Of a stretch of 64,000 nt of DNA, positions 20,901 through 34,141 are shown in pieces (position 1 is the first letter of the stretch; every line of letters starts with the position of its first letter). Source of the stretch: Nissolia schottii (taxonomy: Eukaryota; Streptophyta; Magnoliopsida; Fabales; Fabaceae). Below the pieces are notes generated by a model, which was not told where the DNA came from, ran no database searches, and was given only the letters and a program-made list of their open reading frames with translations. The DNA lies in NCBI GenBank assembly GCA_003254905.1, contig QANU01002159.1, positions 112,833 through 176,832 on the forward strand, read 5' to 3'. Position numbers and translations under genes: made by a program.

Positions 20901-21986
20901 TATGTTCTTGTCTTTTTTTATTTTATTTGATTTTGACTGAATTGGATTGATTAAATTGGTTTTATTTGAGATTGTTATTTGTGTTAGATTTATATGAAGT
21001 TGAATATATTACGAATTTGTGTTAGATGTATGTTAAGTTGAATATATTGGATTTGAGTTAGGATTTATAATTTGAGAATATTTAAGAGTATAATTATAAT
21101 GAATATGAATATTTCATTAACTTGTATTTTATGTTGTTTTTTAGGAAATGACAGACAAAAGTCAATCTCCACCTCCACCTTCAAAGACATCTCCTTCACC
21201 GTCATGGCCACCGTTTGTGGATGATTTCGAACGCTAAATTGCTCTCATGAATTTATGGTTTGGATGCATAGGAGGGAATCGTTCTCTGCCAGCAGCTGGT
21301 CCGCCATTGTTAAATTAAGGTTTAGTAGTTCTAGGGTTCTAGTGTGGATCTGTTCGAAGACAATTACCCATTACCAGATATGGTAAGTCTACGGAGGTAA
21401 GGAATCCTCTGGCAATAGACGATCAAGTTTGGTAATGGATAATGTAATGTTACTGTAAGATCGAATGAAATTTTATATTTTATCATCGGAGTCGCAGGAT
21501 AGGAATTATTTGCCAGTAGAAGACGCAAGCGAATAACTCATAGAGTAAAGGATAATGTAGAGACTAATGTAAGGTTATATGAGTTTTGTAATAAAGAATT
21601 GTGTATGTGTTTTGAATTAATGTATTTTGGTTATATTGATTAATAATAATATTCATTTTAATGTTTGTATTAATTAATTATTTTATATATTTTAATATAA
21701 TTTTTAGCATTTTAATTTCTAATTTAATTATTTTATTATTATGTTTTTTGGATTTCTGACAAATATATCCGTCAGTAACTTTTTCCTTGGCACCTTTTCT
21801 GAACCTTGTTACTGACAAATACATCCGCCGCTAATTATCGACGGATTCATTATCCACCTGGTATGTAATTATTGACGAGCTCATTATCGTCGAATAGTAT
21901 CCAACCAAAAATTTGCCAGAACCATTAAAAATATGTTGGTAATCTACAAAAATCTGTCTTTAAAGAGCGATTTTCTAGTAGTGATT

Positions 21987-24900
21987 GTTGACATTTTCAT
22001 CAAGTCAAATCTTTTGATTTTCATGACTTTTAAAGTAGTGGGAGATAATGTCAACTATTTATGTTGATGTGTCAAGATTTAATTAGTTAACAGTGTAATT
22101 TTACATTGTACACAACAATAAAACTCTTTAATTTATTATGCTAAAAAAACTGGCTAAATGTAATATAATACGAAACTGGATAATAATATAAAAAAAATTA
22201 TGATGCATAAAAATAACATATTTAAAAGATAAAAGACCACACAAAAGATTAACAATCATCCAATTAGGGTGTATTTGGTACGGGGGTAAAAATTTGAGAA
22301 ATATTAAACTTCTAGGAATTAAATTTATAGGTGCATAAACCTAATTCATAAATATTGAACCCCATCTGAAAAAAAAAAATTGACCCCATACCAAAGGCAC
22401 AAATTCTTGGGTGTACTTATGCATTTTATAACCTTTGCTCCTTTATTGCTCATTTGTTTATCTTCTACTCTTTTTTTTTTCCCCTCTCAATCATGGAGTC
22501 CATAATATTCCATTACGTTATGAGCACACATATATAATCATTGCCTCTGCCGTTAAATAAGCAATGGTTTGCTGGCTAGTTTCTTTCTTTCTTTCTTTCT
22601 TTTGTACATCAAAAGTATATATAGATAGGGAAGGAAAAGTTATAGCTCTAGTCAATAATTCAAAGGTTAAGCCGTAGTTATTAACAAATGGTTTCTTTAG
22701 ATAGATTAATAGAGGAATCTGTATGTACGTCTTGGATCGAACAAAGTGGTTAGAGGAAAGAAAAATATCTATGATATAGTAATCAACCGTATATTTATCT
22801 TAGTTTACCGCTACAATTTGTGTGTAGAATAGTAAAGCTCTACAATTATTAGACACTGTTATATTATTTTATGACTGAATATATTTTTCTCTTTAGATAA
22901 GTATAAAAAAGGAACAATATAATTATTTTATAAATTGAATAATTATTTTCACAAGAAAAATAGCCACGTACATGCTGAACTAATTTGTAGTTATCCTAAA
23001 TAGTTAATTAAGTTTCTTGTCTCTTGAAAGATCTCAGGGCCACCAAACTCATTCAGAATCTGACTATTTTAGTGAGCACATTATGGAAACCGTAGGGTCA
23101 CAACACAATGATATCTACGGTTGAAGATACTAACTAACATATATAATGTATAATTGAAATAAAACAATTCTCGTAATGCCTTGATTCTATGTATTCTCCA
23201 CTACTACTCTCTAAATATGAGTCAAAATAATGTTTGAGATATTTGAAGCAGATGTTTTACCAAGTTGAATATAATTTTTCATATTAAAACTATATACGAT
23301 ATGGATTTTGACCCGTTTGTGTGCATGTACACCGATGCATGCATGGTTGCAATCAAAATTCAAATCCATAGATATCAATCAATATCATTAAGTTGACATT
23401 CCAACTGTTCATAAGGGCCCTTTCCCACACAATTAAGTGGACATGACATACTCAAGAAAAGTTTCATTTATTGAAGAAAAAAAAAGGTAATTCCTAATTA
23501 CTCAATCGCTTAATTACTAATTGACATAATAAGTGTCAATTTTTTCTTATTCATCTTTGATTCAATATATCTAGATGCAATTTGCACATAAATAGATTGA
23601 GCTAAAGATGAACCTTAAAACTAAAAAATAGACATTTATTATAAGAGAGAGAGAGAGAGTAATATTAACTACGCTTAAAATTTCTTGAAAGTGTGCTCCA
23701 TCATAAGTATATGCAAAATTGCACTCTACCTCATTTTTCATTGTGACTGATCAGTAATAATCTGTTGAATTTCTATTTTATTTCTTATGTTCTCTATTTT
23801 CAAAAGATTGCGAAACAAATAGTGAAAGTAATAAATTTTGTTTCATGTTTTTATTATCTATTTTCACTATTTTTTTTTTTTTGAAAACTTGAGGTCGATT
23901 TGATTTCTATTTTCGTTTTATGCGTTTCTTGATTTCAAGATTTTGTGAAGGAAATGATAAATACAAAAAATGAAAACAATAGATATGATTTTATTGTTTT
24001 CAAGAAAATGGTTTTAATGCACCAACTAAGTTTGGTACTTGTGAGCAGGTGGAACATTTGCATTTAACCACACTTCCAAAATGTGGTTAAACACATTTTA
24101 AAAGTGTAGGTAGAAGGCTTTGTCAATTTTACCCTCGCCTCACATATCTCCTCTCCCCTCTCCTCTAGATCTCCTCTCCCTTTTTGTCTCACCACCACCA
24201 CCACTTCAAAAACCACCGTCCTCAAATCCATCATTAAACTCATTGAGATTAATTTAGCCTCAGTGTCTGAGCTTGAAGATAAGAAAAAACACGAAAGATG
24301 TTGGGCTAGAGAAATTTGAAAAGAAAAAAGATTATATATATCATTCGTATTTTAATTCTTTTCTTCCTCTTATTTTTTCAACTCCAACAAGATCTAGTCA
24401 GAATTTCGAACAACACGTACAAAATCCAACAGCCAAGGTTAGAAACAACTTCGAGAGCCTGACGACGACAATTTCGTTAGCCAGATGACAGGATCTGATC
24501 AAGAATGGCGGTGATGGTGGTTAGGGGATGGCAAGGGTTGCAGCAAGAGGAGAGAGGGAAAAGGGAGTTTTAGGACAATTACTAAAATAATTTCATGGAC
24601 TACAATATATTCATTTTTTAACCTAGTGCATCATGCACCCAAATATACAAGGATTATTTTAATTAGTCATGACCTGTTTTTAATGTTTTTATTATTTCTT
24701 TCATAAACTTTTAATAATAGAAAATATAATAAATAAAAACAAAAATCTAACATATTATTGACGATGAACCACAATAAAAAAAAAATTAGAATGGAGTATA
24801 ATTTTATGAATAATGAAGATCAAATTTCAAGTATCCTCAACTTAGTTTGTACTAATTACTCAAAAAGAGAAGTGTTTCATTTAACAAAGTAAGGGGAGGT

Positions 24901-27782
24901 AATGATTAAGGAATTTGGCCATGTTTACTTGTATTAGACGAATTAGCTATCCAATCCAATGTATGGAACAAAAAATGGGGTACTGTCGTAGGTTCTTGGC
25001 AATTTCTTTGGACAATATAGTAAACACGCAAAACTATTCAATTCTTCTATTCCTCATTAATTAATGTGGTTGGAAGAGACATAATGGTGTTAGCATACTT
25101 AGCATTCAACAAACATATACAAATGAACTATTGACATCAAAATCCGACAATATCATGTGCAACTTTGATGATTTGTTGGATTGAAATTTACCTTTGATAC
25201 GAATATATCCATACTATTCTGTCTCATGTAAAATTGTGATGGGCATGTTTGAGGCCATCCGTTCAGAATAATATATATAAGCAACAAGAAGATGCACCTT
25301 ACCTTTTCCCCTCACATTTTTCTTTTGTTTCTTTTTATTTGTCCCTTTCAGTTATATAATTTATTTGGAACTATTTTTATCTTCCAATTTTTTAGGTTCC
25401 GGGATTCATCAATCACCCTTTTTTCTATTTAAATATTTTTCTATTGATTAAAGATGCAACCTATCATGAAATGGTCACACACCAATACCTTACCCAGTAT
25501 TGTGACAGGTGTGATAAAGAAAAAAAAGCAACAGTCCTTTTGAGAGGAATCACAATGGTATTATGTAGAGTTTGAAAGTGATATATATTAGAAACTATGA
25601 ATAATAGTATATGTAATGCATAGGAAAGTTTGAATTTAGGGTAACATTAGGTAAGAAAAGAAATCCACCCAATTCAAGTCCTTATGTGAGTGTTTGATTA
25701 TCAATCACGGGTATTTCTTTACTTTTCATATAAACAAATGAGGAAACTTTCCTTAAGTTAGAGAAAATACACCTAGAATGAATAAATATGCATGCATGTC
25801 AAGGCCCCAAAACTGATAAGGGAAGGAAAATGACATTTCTAGTTTGAGCTTCAAGAAGCAATTCAGGTACCAAAGACCTTCAATCAAGCCACTTAGGTGA
25901 AACTAGAATTGTCCATCATGATTGATTGTTTAGGTTTTTCCATAACTAACTGTGTGTGTATATGTGTATATATTGCATGGGATGTATATTTGAGAAAAAA
26001 CAATGTAAATTGCTTGTTTTCATAAACGTTTAACTTACGGCATGAATCCACAATAGTTAGTGGTTGGCTTTGGCCCACTTATATATGTACATATTCCTAC
26101 CCACTTTGAGCTTCTATTTGTTGATGGCATGTGGTAGTGGATTTATTTGCCTTTTAGAACCGAAAAAAATGGCTTTTGTCCTCTGCCTTTAACCCAAATG
26201 TAAATGCTCTATGAATTATATGGGTTTCTTAATTGCATGAACAATTTATGAACAAAGTGTATTTATTTTTTATTAACGTTAAATGTGATGAATTTTCGTT
26301 ATCTTGTAAGTGGCGTTTGACTTATCAATGAATGAAAGTGTTTGTCTTCTAATAAAAAAGAAAAGAAAAAAAATAGCATACTGAAAATTTACATTATATG
26401 ATGAATAACAAAACAAGCAAAGAAAAAATTTTGTGAACAAAATAAGTGTTTTTCCCCCTTTTACTTTTATATTGGGAGGTCATCATTTTTTTTGATCAAT
26501 TTACTCTTGTATAAGTTGAACATCTTATACTAACACCTTTAAATAACTTGTCATTGAAGAGTATGTGACAAAATCTACAATCAAATTGAAACTTGATGCG
26601 CCGTAAATTATATCTATAAAATTTTACTATGCTAATTTAATAGGATCATTAGATGGAATTTTAATAAGGTCCATACTTTACTAAAATTTTATCAAATAGT
26701 AAATGATTAATGAATTTGTATCTGTATAATATCCTATAACCAATAAATATAAATAACATTTCTCATTTTACATAATTCAAAATTGTTTAAACTTAATACA
26801 CTTTTTATATACAATCAACACCGGTACAGCATACAAGAAATAGTTCTTAAATTTCTAAAAATAAAAAATCATTTGATCACCTTCTTATTCCGCTACAACA
26901 AAATTAGCCTAAAGTTGCGTTAATTATTTTTCTAATTTTCTAATTTTTGACATGATCAACATGATATACCGTTATAATTCAACGGTTTCATCAGCAAGAA
27001 TTATATTCTGTAAAAAATTATTAAAGATCTAAGCAGGACGGAGTTAGAATATTTTTGTAGGGAATTAGATTTGGTCTCTTAAAGGGATAGTGTCTCTATA
27101 TTAGTACTCCAAAAAAAAATTATGAGATTAATTTTTTAATGATTAAAAATGTCACATAGTAGTGTTTTGTTAATTCTCCAAAAGTATAGTGATTATTCCA
27201 TTAGTCATTTAAAAGGATTAATGTAGGAACATTTTTAATTATTAAGAGACTAATTTGGAACATTTTTTAAAAAGGACTAAGGTAGAGATTGCTATACTTT
27301 TGGATGATCAAAATAAAGTTTTGCTCATGCATAAAAAAATACAAATTCCACAATCAAAATTTAAGAGACACACACATATATATATATACACACATCATAT
27401 TGATTTTGAAAATAATAATTTTTCTCAAATTACTGAAATGTAAAGAATAATCAGCTCATAATTTTATCAAAAAAATACAGAATATCCTGTAAAGCTTAAA
27501 ATTTAGAAAAATGAAGTTAATATTGTATATAAATTCAACTCAAGATCAATATTTAAAAATTAGATAAAATAAATATACAATAGAAGCTATAATTTGTTCA
27601 ACTACACATAATTATGTTAAAAAATAATAATAAGCTAAAAAATAGTATGTTTCTCTTGTTCTTTTAATTTAGATAGAAACAAAAAAAAAAATACTAGAAT
27701 GGGGTTAAAACTAAAATAGAGGGTAATAAAGTTGAGTGATTAAACGTAACTAACATTTTATTTTATTTTACTTTATGTATAA
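21987..27782. other. Gene-poor intergenic DNA
   Basis: Nearly 6 kb of AT-rich DNA without a credible exon chain. It contains (CTTT)n near 22580, (GA)n near 23645 and a possible MITE at 22268-22410. A CT-rich segment at 24120-24240 precedes a low-complexity frame and the palindromic end GTGCATCATGCAC near 24625. Short frames here are random. Confidence 0.55.
22268..22410. mobile_element. Possible MITE with TTTGGTAYGGGG ends
   Basis: The left side reads GGGTGTATTTGGTACGGGG. The right side reverse complements to TTTGTGCCTTTGGTATGGGG. These form imperfect inverted repeats around 140 bp with no coding content. No matching target duplication was seen. Confidence 0.35.
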
Positions 27783-27791
27783 ATATAATAA

Positions 27792-28089
27792 GGGTTAATT
27801 AAGTTTTCAGTCCCTGTAATATGAAAAAGTTTGGTTTTACTCCCTCATGACAAGTTTTAGTCCCTGTAAAATGTAAAAATTTGATTTTGGTTCCTGTGGA
27901 CGGTTGGTGATGGACGGTGATGTAGAAATGGTCCCTGATGACGGGTTAACTGATACGTTATCACCGTCCATCACCAACCGTCCACAGGGACCAAAATCAA
28001 ATTTTCACATTTTACAGGGACTAAAACTTGTCATGAGGGACTAAAACCAAACTTTTTCATATTACAGGGACTAAAAACTTAATTAACCC
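27792..28089. mobile_element. MULE-type MITE, near-perfect palindrome with 9-bp target duplication
   Basis: The 298-bp element begins GGGTTAATTAAGTTTTCAGT and ends with the inverted copy TAATTAACCC. The arms are about 130 bp and nearly identical, including GTCCCTGTAATATGAAAAAG and CACCGTCCATCACCAACCGT. A perfect 9-bp direct repeat ATATAATAA flanks it (27783-27791 and 28090-28098), as expected for Mutator-like elements. No protein is encoded. High arm identity and an intact duplication suggest recent insertion, and a transcript would form a long hairpin. Confidence 0.92.
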
Positions 28090-28099
28090 ATATAATAAA

Positions 28100-29639
28100 T
28101 TGTTAGGGGAGCCGAATAAAAAACATATTTATACTATTATAAGAAAAATTAAGATATTAAGATTTTAGCGGTGGCGGTGCCCCCTCAGGAGCAAAGGTGG
28201 CTCTGCCCCTGGATCTAAGTGTGCTAGTTCCTATAAGATGTGACAACCAATCCTCCCCAACAATGCAATAAAATTGGTGTAAATGGTCTTGAAGTTTAAG
28301 AAAAGGTTTCTTCTTTTTCTTTTCCCCCTCTTAGCTCATTTTTGTCCTTGTCTTTCTCAATAATGAAGTCCTTGAATCATGAATGTGGTTAATTTCTTCA
28401 TCTTGCCTTTGCCATGGATGGGCAGAATCTATCATAGATCATTCACGTGGGAGGCCTAGACGCACGTACGGCTAGCCGGAAAGACCCTAATTTAACAAGT
28501 TTAAGAGACCAAATTAAGAAGATTTTAAGGGTTAACTAATGACAGTTGTAGCCTAATCCTGTTTCCTGTAGTATCTTTGTCTAGGGCACACAACAAGACA
28601 GCCTATGTCACTTTTTCTATCAAACTTCTATAGAGATTGTTTTCAAAAGAGTATTATTTTATCTAGTGTTACTAAATTGATGTAAAGTTCTTAACATTGG
28701 GATTAAATCATATAATATTAACACCTTTATTTTTCAGATGTATAAAAAACATCATATTAACACCTCTTTTTTTTTTTAATCACCAGCTTAATTTTAGAAG
28801 TAACAATAAAAAAATCAATATCACAAAAACTCGATCTCTAAATTGATATATCTAAGGATCAAACCCAAAATCGCTTATTAAATAATAAAAGCTCTTTATC
28901 TCTCAAACCAGGTATAGATTAATACATATAACTCAGTCATTAAAAATTTAAAATAATTTGATTATTATCACCTTGTGATAATTTTATATATATATATGTG
29001 TATTTAAAATTACTTACATAATAACATACGTTTGAATACAAACAATACACAATTTTATTCTGGTCATGTATCAGATTTTTTTAAAAGAAAAAAATATATA
29101 AAACAATAAATCTTTTACATCTTTTCACATTAATATAATCATAAGAAATGAAAGCAAAGATATGATGATGATCTTCCCCAATTACATGCCAAAATGTTGC
29201 CTTTTCGCAGGCTTAGCTGTATGTAATGGAAATTGGTAGCTCCTTTATGTTATAGCAATGTGGTAGTACACTTGGATCTTGAAGCCTAAGGATTGGGACA
29301 TTGGATGTCAAATTGTAGCTATATAGGTCTGTGGCAATGGAGTTGGTGCCACTAAATGGCCTTGAGAGCTACAATATAGTGGTGGGTCTCCACCAGGCGG
29401 CGTTCTGCCCCTTTCAATAATACTCTTAGTTTCTCCTTCTTTGTGAGCTTAAATTTTTTTCTTTAAAATTTTTTTTTATAGTATTCTCTCGCCCGACGAC
29501 ACGCGCGAGAGAGATTAATCTCCTGTGATACAATCACCACTTAAATATGGATCCTTCCAACCATTTTTTTGGTATATTATATAAATCTTTCTTATTTAAT
29601 AGAATTACACCGATTTTCTTTTTATTTGTCTAGATGACA
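28100..29639. other. Intergenic DNA, no gene seen
   Basis: AT-rich sequence with short scattered frames. One compact stem-loop is noted at 29313-29374, where ATTGTAGCT pairs with AGCTACAAT and GTGGCA pairs with TGCCAC. Otherwise nothing can be supported. Confidence 0.5.
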
Positions 29640-29644
29640 CTTGT

Positions 29645-29832
29645 TCTTAATTTTTTTTTCTTTTCTGTTAAATAGGATGCTTTATTGATGACCCGAAAGA
29701 CCGAAGTACAAAGCATTAACCACGTAACTCTCCGAGAGTGAACAATGCTTAACAATTATACAGTAAGCCTCATGAAAACTTCCTTAGGATATTTTCCGAT
29801 ACAGGGATACCCTAACTGAATAAAGGACTAAG
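29645..29832 (-). pseudogene. Possible retroposed 3' end with A tail, split by an LTR
   Basis: Read on the minus strand, the stretch ends ATCAATAAAGCATCC, then TATTTAACAG, then an A-rich tail, as a polyadenylated transcript would. The sequence probably continues on the far side of the solo LTR at 31306 onward, since the LTR target repeat CATAC joins the two. The source transcript was not recognised; it could be a processed pseudogene or a LINE 3' end. Confidence 0.35.
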
Positions 29833-29837
29833 CATAC

Positions 29838-31300
29838 TGTTGAAAGCTTTTTTATACTCTCGTCGTTAAATAATATATCCTTCTTTACAGCTTTCAGATC
29901 CTTAAGGGATCCAATTGCAGTATAGTCGGGTATAGTCGTATCCACAGGGAGTTGCAAAAATACCTTTCTTGAGTTTGTTAATTAAACAATAAGGTGAAAG
30001 ATTGGTACATTGTTTGATAGTTTAAATAAGTAAATAAACAACATAAAATAAATAGGCAACAAATCAGAGGTAGATCCGGAAGCTTGTTGGGAATTGAATC
30101 ATATCATAGTTTCATGCATCCATTTACTTAGTACAACAGAATTATCAAATCATTGTTTGTCCGCCACCAGTTCTTAACTTGTTCATCGCTTTCGCGCATG
30201 AAAAGATCATCAGGTTTCCTTTGTTAAACTGTCACTTTCGCACACAAACTTAACAAAGTACACTAGCGTTATTCCAGATGTTAACACGACTAATCCTTTA
30301 TTCCAGTTACGGCAACGAAGAATTAGATGAATTGATTTAGTTCCAACCTATGATGCCGCTCTTGCGCGCAATCAAACAACTTAGAATCATGCTTTAGGTA
30401 GCAAAGCTAAAACAAGCATTAAGCGTAATCATTCAAGCAAATCATAGAACCTGATAGATTCATAATGCAAAAGTTACATGGATACAATCATACTACAATA
30501 TTCATCAAAATCCCAACAACAAGAGGATTAGAAATCCATCTTACAAGAGAATCTCAGAGGCAAGGTTATGGACACTTACCATGACACGTTCTCACGCTTG
30601 TCATGTCAGCGACCGCCGTGCTTCCTCGATCTCCTGGCTCCTTCACCGGCCTCCTCCTTGTTGCTAGACTAACCTAAGCTTTGAAGTACAAATGAGAGAC
30701 GAATGAAGTATGGAAGGGAAATGGGATGTCTTCAATGAATGGCACGACCTTCCTATTTATAGGCAAAATTTGAGGCTATCGCTAAGCGGTTAGGGCAAGC
30801 CGCTGAGCGATTAAGGGTCCATCACTGAGCGATTTAGTCTTCTCCGGCGACTACAGGCTGTCGTAATTAATGTGGCGGCAGCTTTTTGCAAGGACGGCGC
30901 CATCTAGTCAGGGTGGCGCCATCTGTCAGGGCGGCGCCAGCTGTCGTAATAAATGCGCCGGCAGCAAGTGGCTCCGGTGGGTACGACCGCTGAGCGGCTC
31001 AGGTACTACCGCTAAGCGGACCTTGTCATTTGTACGCTTAGCGGCCTTCAGTTATCGCTGAGCGGCCTTCAGTTATCGCTGAGCGGCTGCTTCTGATTTC
31101 ATCGTTTTGTTTCTTTTTTCCTCTTTTGCCCTTTGCTCCATTCTACTGGGATTATTCTTTAATTAATATGCTTGCATCCATCTTTAAAAATATATTATAA
31201 ATCTTACAAAAGTGGGGAACTTAGTTAGATAATTCTTTTAAACATAAGCAGATAAGTGCCATTTCATTAGGTAAAATTTGTATAAACTTGGCACTTATCA
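29838..31300 (-). repeat. Complete solo LTR with perfect CATAC target duplication
   Basis: The element runs from TGTTGAAAGC to GGCACTTATCA and is flanked on both sides by CATAC (29833-29837 and 31301-31305). On the minus strand it starts TGATAAGTGCC and carries a TATA box CTATAAATAGG near 30753-30762. Further on it has AACTCCCTGTGGATACGACT, a motif near the end of many gypsy LTRs. The 1463-bp length, lack of coding sequence and matched flanks show a solo LTR left by LTR-LTR recombination. Confidence 0.9.
30780..31090. repeat. CGCTGAGCGG / CGCTAAGCGG repeat cluster in the solo LTR
   Basis: About ten variants of CGCTGAGCGG or CGCTAAGCGG lie within 310 bp. They include a tandem pair of CTTCAGTTATCGCTGAGCGG. 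GGCGGCGCCA words lie between. The cluster is upstream of the minus-strand TATA box, in the U3 region, so it may act as a promoter element array. Confidence 0.7.
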
Positions 31301-31633
31301 CATACCCCAATGTCCTCACCGCGCTAGACATCACAGAATTTTCATCAACCTATCTCCTTCTTTAGCATTCAAACACCATTCAAAAAAACTTCTCTTGACC
31401 TTAATAATAACAAAGTCAAATGTCATTTGTTATTGAAATATTTTACTCGTTATGCCCTTCACATGTATTTTGCGCTCAAAAGACTTCACAACTCTTTTGG
31501 CCCTCCTTAAGCGATTTCACAACTCTCTCTTACATGTAAGAGATGCTCATAAAAGAGTTGGGCACTCTATTGAGTGTGAAAATGTAAGTGACATAATAAA
31601 AAATAATAATAAAATTTACGCATTACACTAAAT

Positions 31634-31634
<1 letters not shown>

Positions 31635-31685
<51 letters not shown>
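31635..31685. repeat. (TA)n microsatellite
   Basis: About 25 uninterrupted TA units. Confidence 0.95.
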
Positions 31686-31687
<2 letters not shown>

Positions 31688-33911
31688 CCCAAGATTTCAT
31701 GCCCTTCCACTCGAACAACTCTTTGTTGGTTGTGAGCTAGGTTTTTCTTTATTCATGCTAATTTACAATTAGCTAAGGAAGGGGGGGGGGGATTTAAATT
31801 TGGAGAGGCCCTATAGGGAACAAAGAAGAAGTGAAATCTATTTGGATGGGTCCACAAAAGCTTTGGGAGTGTTCTTGGCCTGGCAGGGCTATTGATCAAG
31901 GGGGACGGGCGTGATCTCTAAGGGTAGGGCCCACCACATTTCATTTCAATTTGCAGGATGGCATACCCTTTCCTGCCAATCTAAGCACTTTGGGCCCTCT
32001 TTTCATCATTCCGGGAAACTTACCTTCCAATTTCCGCAACATTTATTTGCTCAGTGTGTTGTTTGAATTCACATTTGAGGACACCAAAACAATTACTTAC
32101 ATTGAAATTTAGGAAAAAAGCAATACCAAGTACAATTATTTTTTATTATCTTTTTCTATTTAAGAGGAAAACAATCTTAGTATCCGGTTTGATATCTAAT
32201 ATTTGGTGCGTTTAGTGTAAGGTAAAAATGCAATAAAATTTTGTATGAATTAAATGAAAATTTTAGTTGTTACACCCTGTCAATATAAAATATATAAAAG
32301 TTTAGTTTAGTAGTAACAGATTAACTCATCACGACCAATGAGCTGCGATTTAAATTTTATCTAAAAAATTACACACATTTAAGTATTCAATTGTACTTAA
32401 ATAAAATTATTCTTCGTAAAATGAACTTGAGAAAATCAATAAAAGAAGGGAAGAGAAAACACTCTCAATGTAAAAAAAAAAAAAAAACGTATTTCTCTAC
32501 TTTTCCCCCCTTTGATTAGTGCACTTTCTCAAATGCTGTTCCATGTGTCACAGGTATTATAATGTGTATCAAGACCATTTTGAGAACATCTAGAAAGATA
32601 ACCCATTCATTGGAGGTATGAATGAATTAATTACTTCAGGTCCAATGATTGGGATCAAAATGGATCCTCCTGTTCATTAAATTTTAAAGAGATAAATGAA
32701 TTTACAAATCTAGAATGGATGAGTAGTGTACAGCCACACACCATAAAGTCCTGGTTAGTAAAAGAAGCTAAAAAATTGTATACTTTATGCTGTTTAGCAA
32801 CCCTTTGAAATCATTAATAAGGTGACATTGTTTTCATTCTGAAAATAGTAAATCATCATCCTAACTAAGATTAGTTTCGTATAGAAGATGATTAATAAGT
32901 TAATTGAAACCTATGCCAAAGCACACGTAGACTGCAAGATGACATGTGTTTAAATGTTGCCCTATGTACTACTAGCTTACTCTATAAATTCGATATCATG
33001 ACTTTGTTGAGCCTCAACTTGATAGTCATGTTGGTTTGAATTTGAAATTGATTGTGACGAATAGCAGGTACAATGCATGGGGTTAGTGATTTCTAGCTGT
33101 TGGCATGAAAATTTATTGCCGGGCGATATATTTTTCTTTCTTTTTCTGATATCAAGACTTTATTATTTATGAGACTGACTGATATTCAATTTAAAGTATT
33201 ATAATTATTTATTAACACAAGTTTTCTTTTTCTCTCCAAAACTCAAACCAAAAATCTTTTAAAAAGAAGATGAACTTGGTTTGGATTACCAAGGATATTT
33301 ATTAGTGGATGCCGTATAATTTTCTTTTTCTTTTTCTTTTGATAGAAAAAATTTAGCCGTATAAATACTTACTTAGGCCTTAGACTTCTTTGTTTGTTTT
33401 CCAACGCATGATTTGTTTTTAATTATGATCAAGTATATATTGTACTATTCATAATTAATTATATATGATATATGTATATTTTTTTAATATTAATATAATT
33501 AAGAACTAATTTAATAAAAAAAAATGTTGGTGGGTTTGTAGTTATTAGGATGTAGTGGGTTAATGAGTTAGTGAACTTTTTGAATGGACAAAATACACAC
33601 ATATATATAATAATGGATTTAAAAAAAATTAAGTTAGTGGACTTGAAAAAAATTAAATAGAGTGAGAGGAGACCAAAAAGTTATTTACTTTTTAGTATCC
33701 TCTTTATATATATAGTAAGTATAGATGTCACTTTAGGTTTAGTCTACTGGAACATAACAAAGTTTCACGTATAACGGGCCGTATGTTTGAGTCTTTACTT
33801 ATTGTTTTTGGTGCGATGTAACTATAAGTTCCTTTTAAGTTAAAAGAATTTTCATACCTTAAATTGAAGTGACATCTCTTCACCCTAATTTTTTTTCTAA
33901 AAATAGGGAGA

Positions 33912-34141
33912 AGTCTTGATAATCTATGAACTTTTCATTAATGCATACACTAGTCTCTTAACAAAAAAGCCCACATTTGGTGTTTGAATATTTCAAACGT
34001 TACCCTCGTTAGTCCTTCTATATGAAATGTTCAGAAACTAACGAGAATAACATTTGAATTGTTCAAGAACTAATTAAGAGAGTTGATGGACCAATTTGAG
34101 ACTTTCTTTTTATTGAAAGACCAACTATGGACTATTTGTAA
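33912..34141. repeat. Foldback MITE-like element
   Basis: TTTGAATATTTCAAACGTTA and CCCTCGTTAGT are mirrored by ACTAACGAGAATAACATTTG and AATTGTTCAA, giving arms of about 30-40 bp around a 23-nt loop. Outer parts pair less well. No target duplication was established. Confidence 0.5.

Larger units (their letters stand above)
19374..21983. mobile_element. Degenerate CACTA (En/Spm-type) transposon
   Basis: The right end reverse complements to CACTACTAGAAAATCGCTC, a classic CACTA terminal repeat. The left end reads CCCTGCTAAAAATACGCT, the same motif with several mutations. Both ends abut ATT (19371-19373 and 21984-21986), the 3-bp duplication expected of CACTA elements. Sub-terminal words such as CCGACAGATTT, GACAAATATATCCG and TTACTGACAAAT recur in both orientations in the outer few hundred bases. 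The interior holds a CCACC-rich low-complexity stretch (20470-20900) and no intact transposase. The mutated left end suggests it can no longer move. Confidence 0.8.

Noticed and set aside
20345..20940. Overlapping Pro/Ser-rich and Gly/Arg-rich frames on both strands
   Set aside because: They are compositional artefacts of a CCACC stretch inside the CACTA element.
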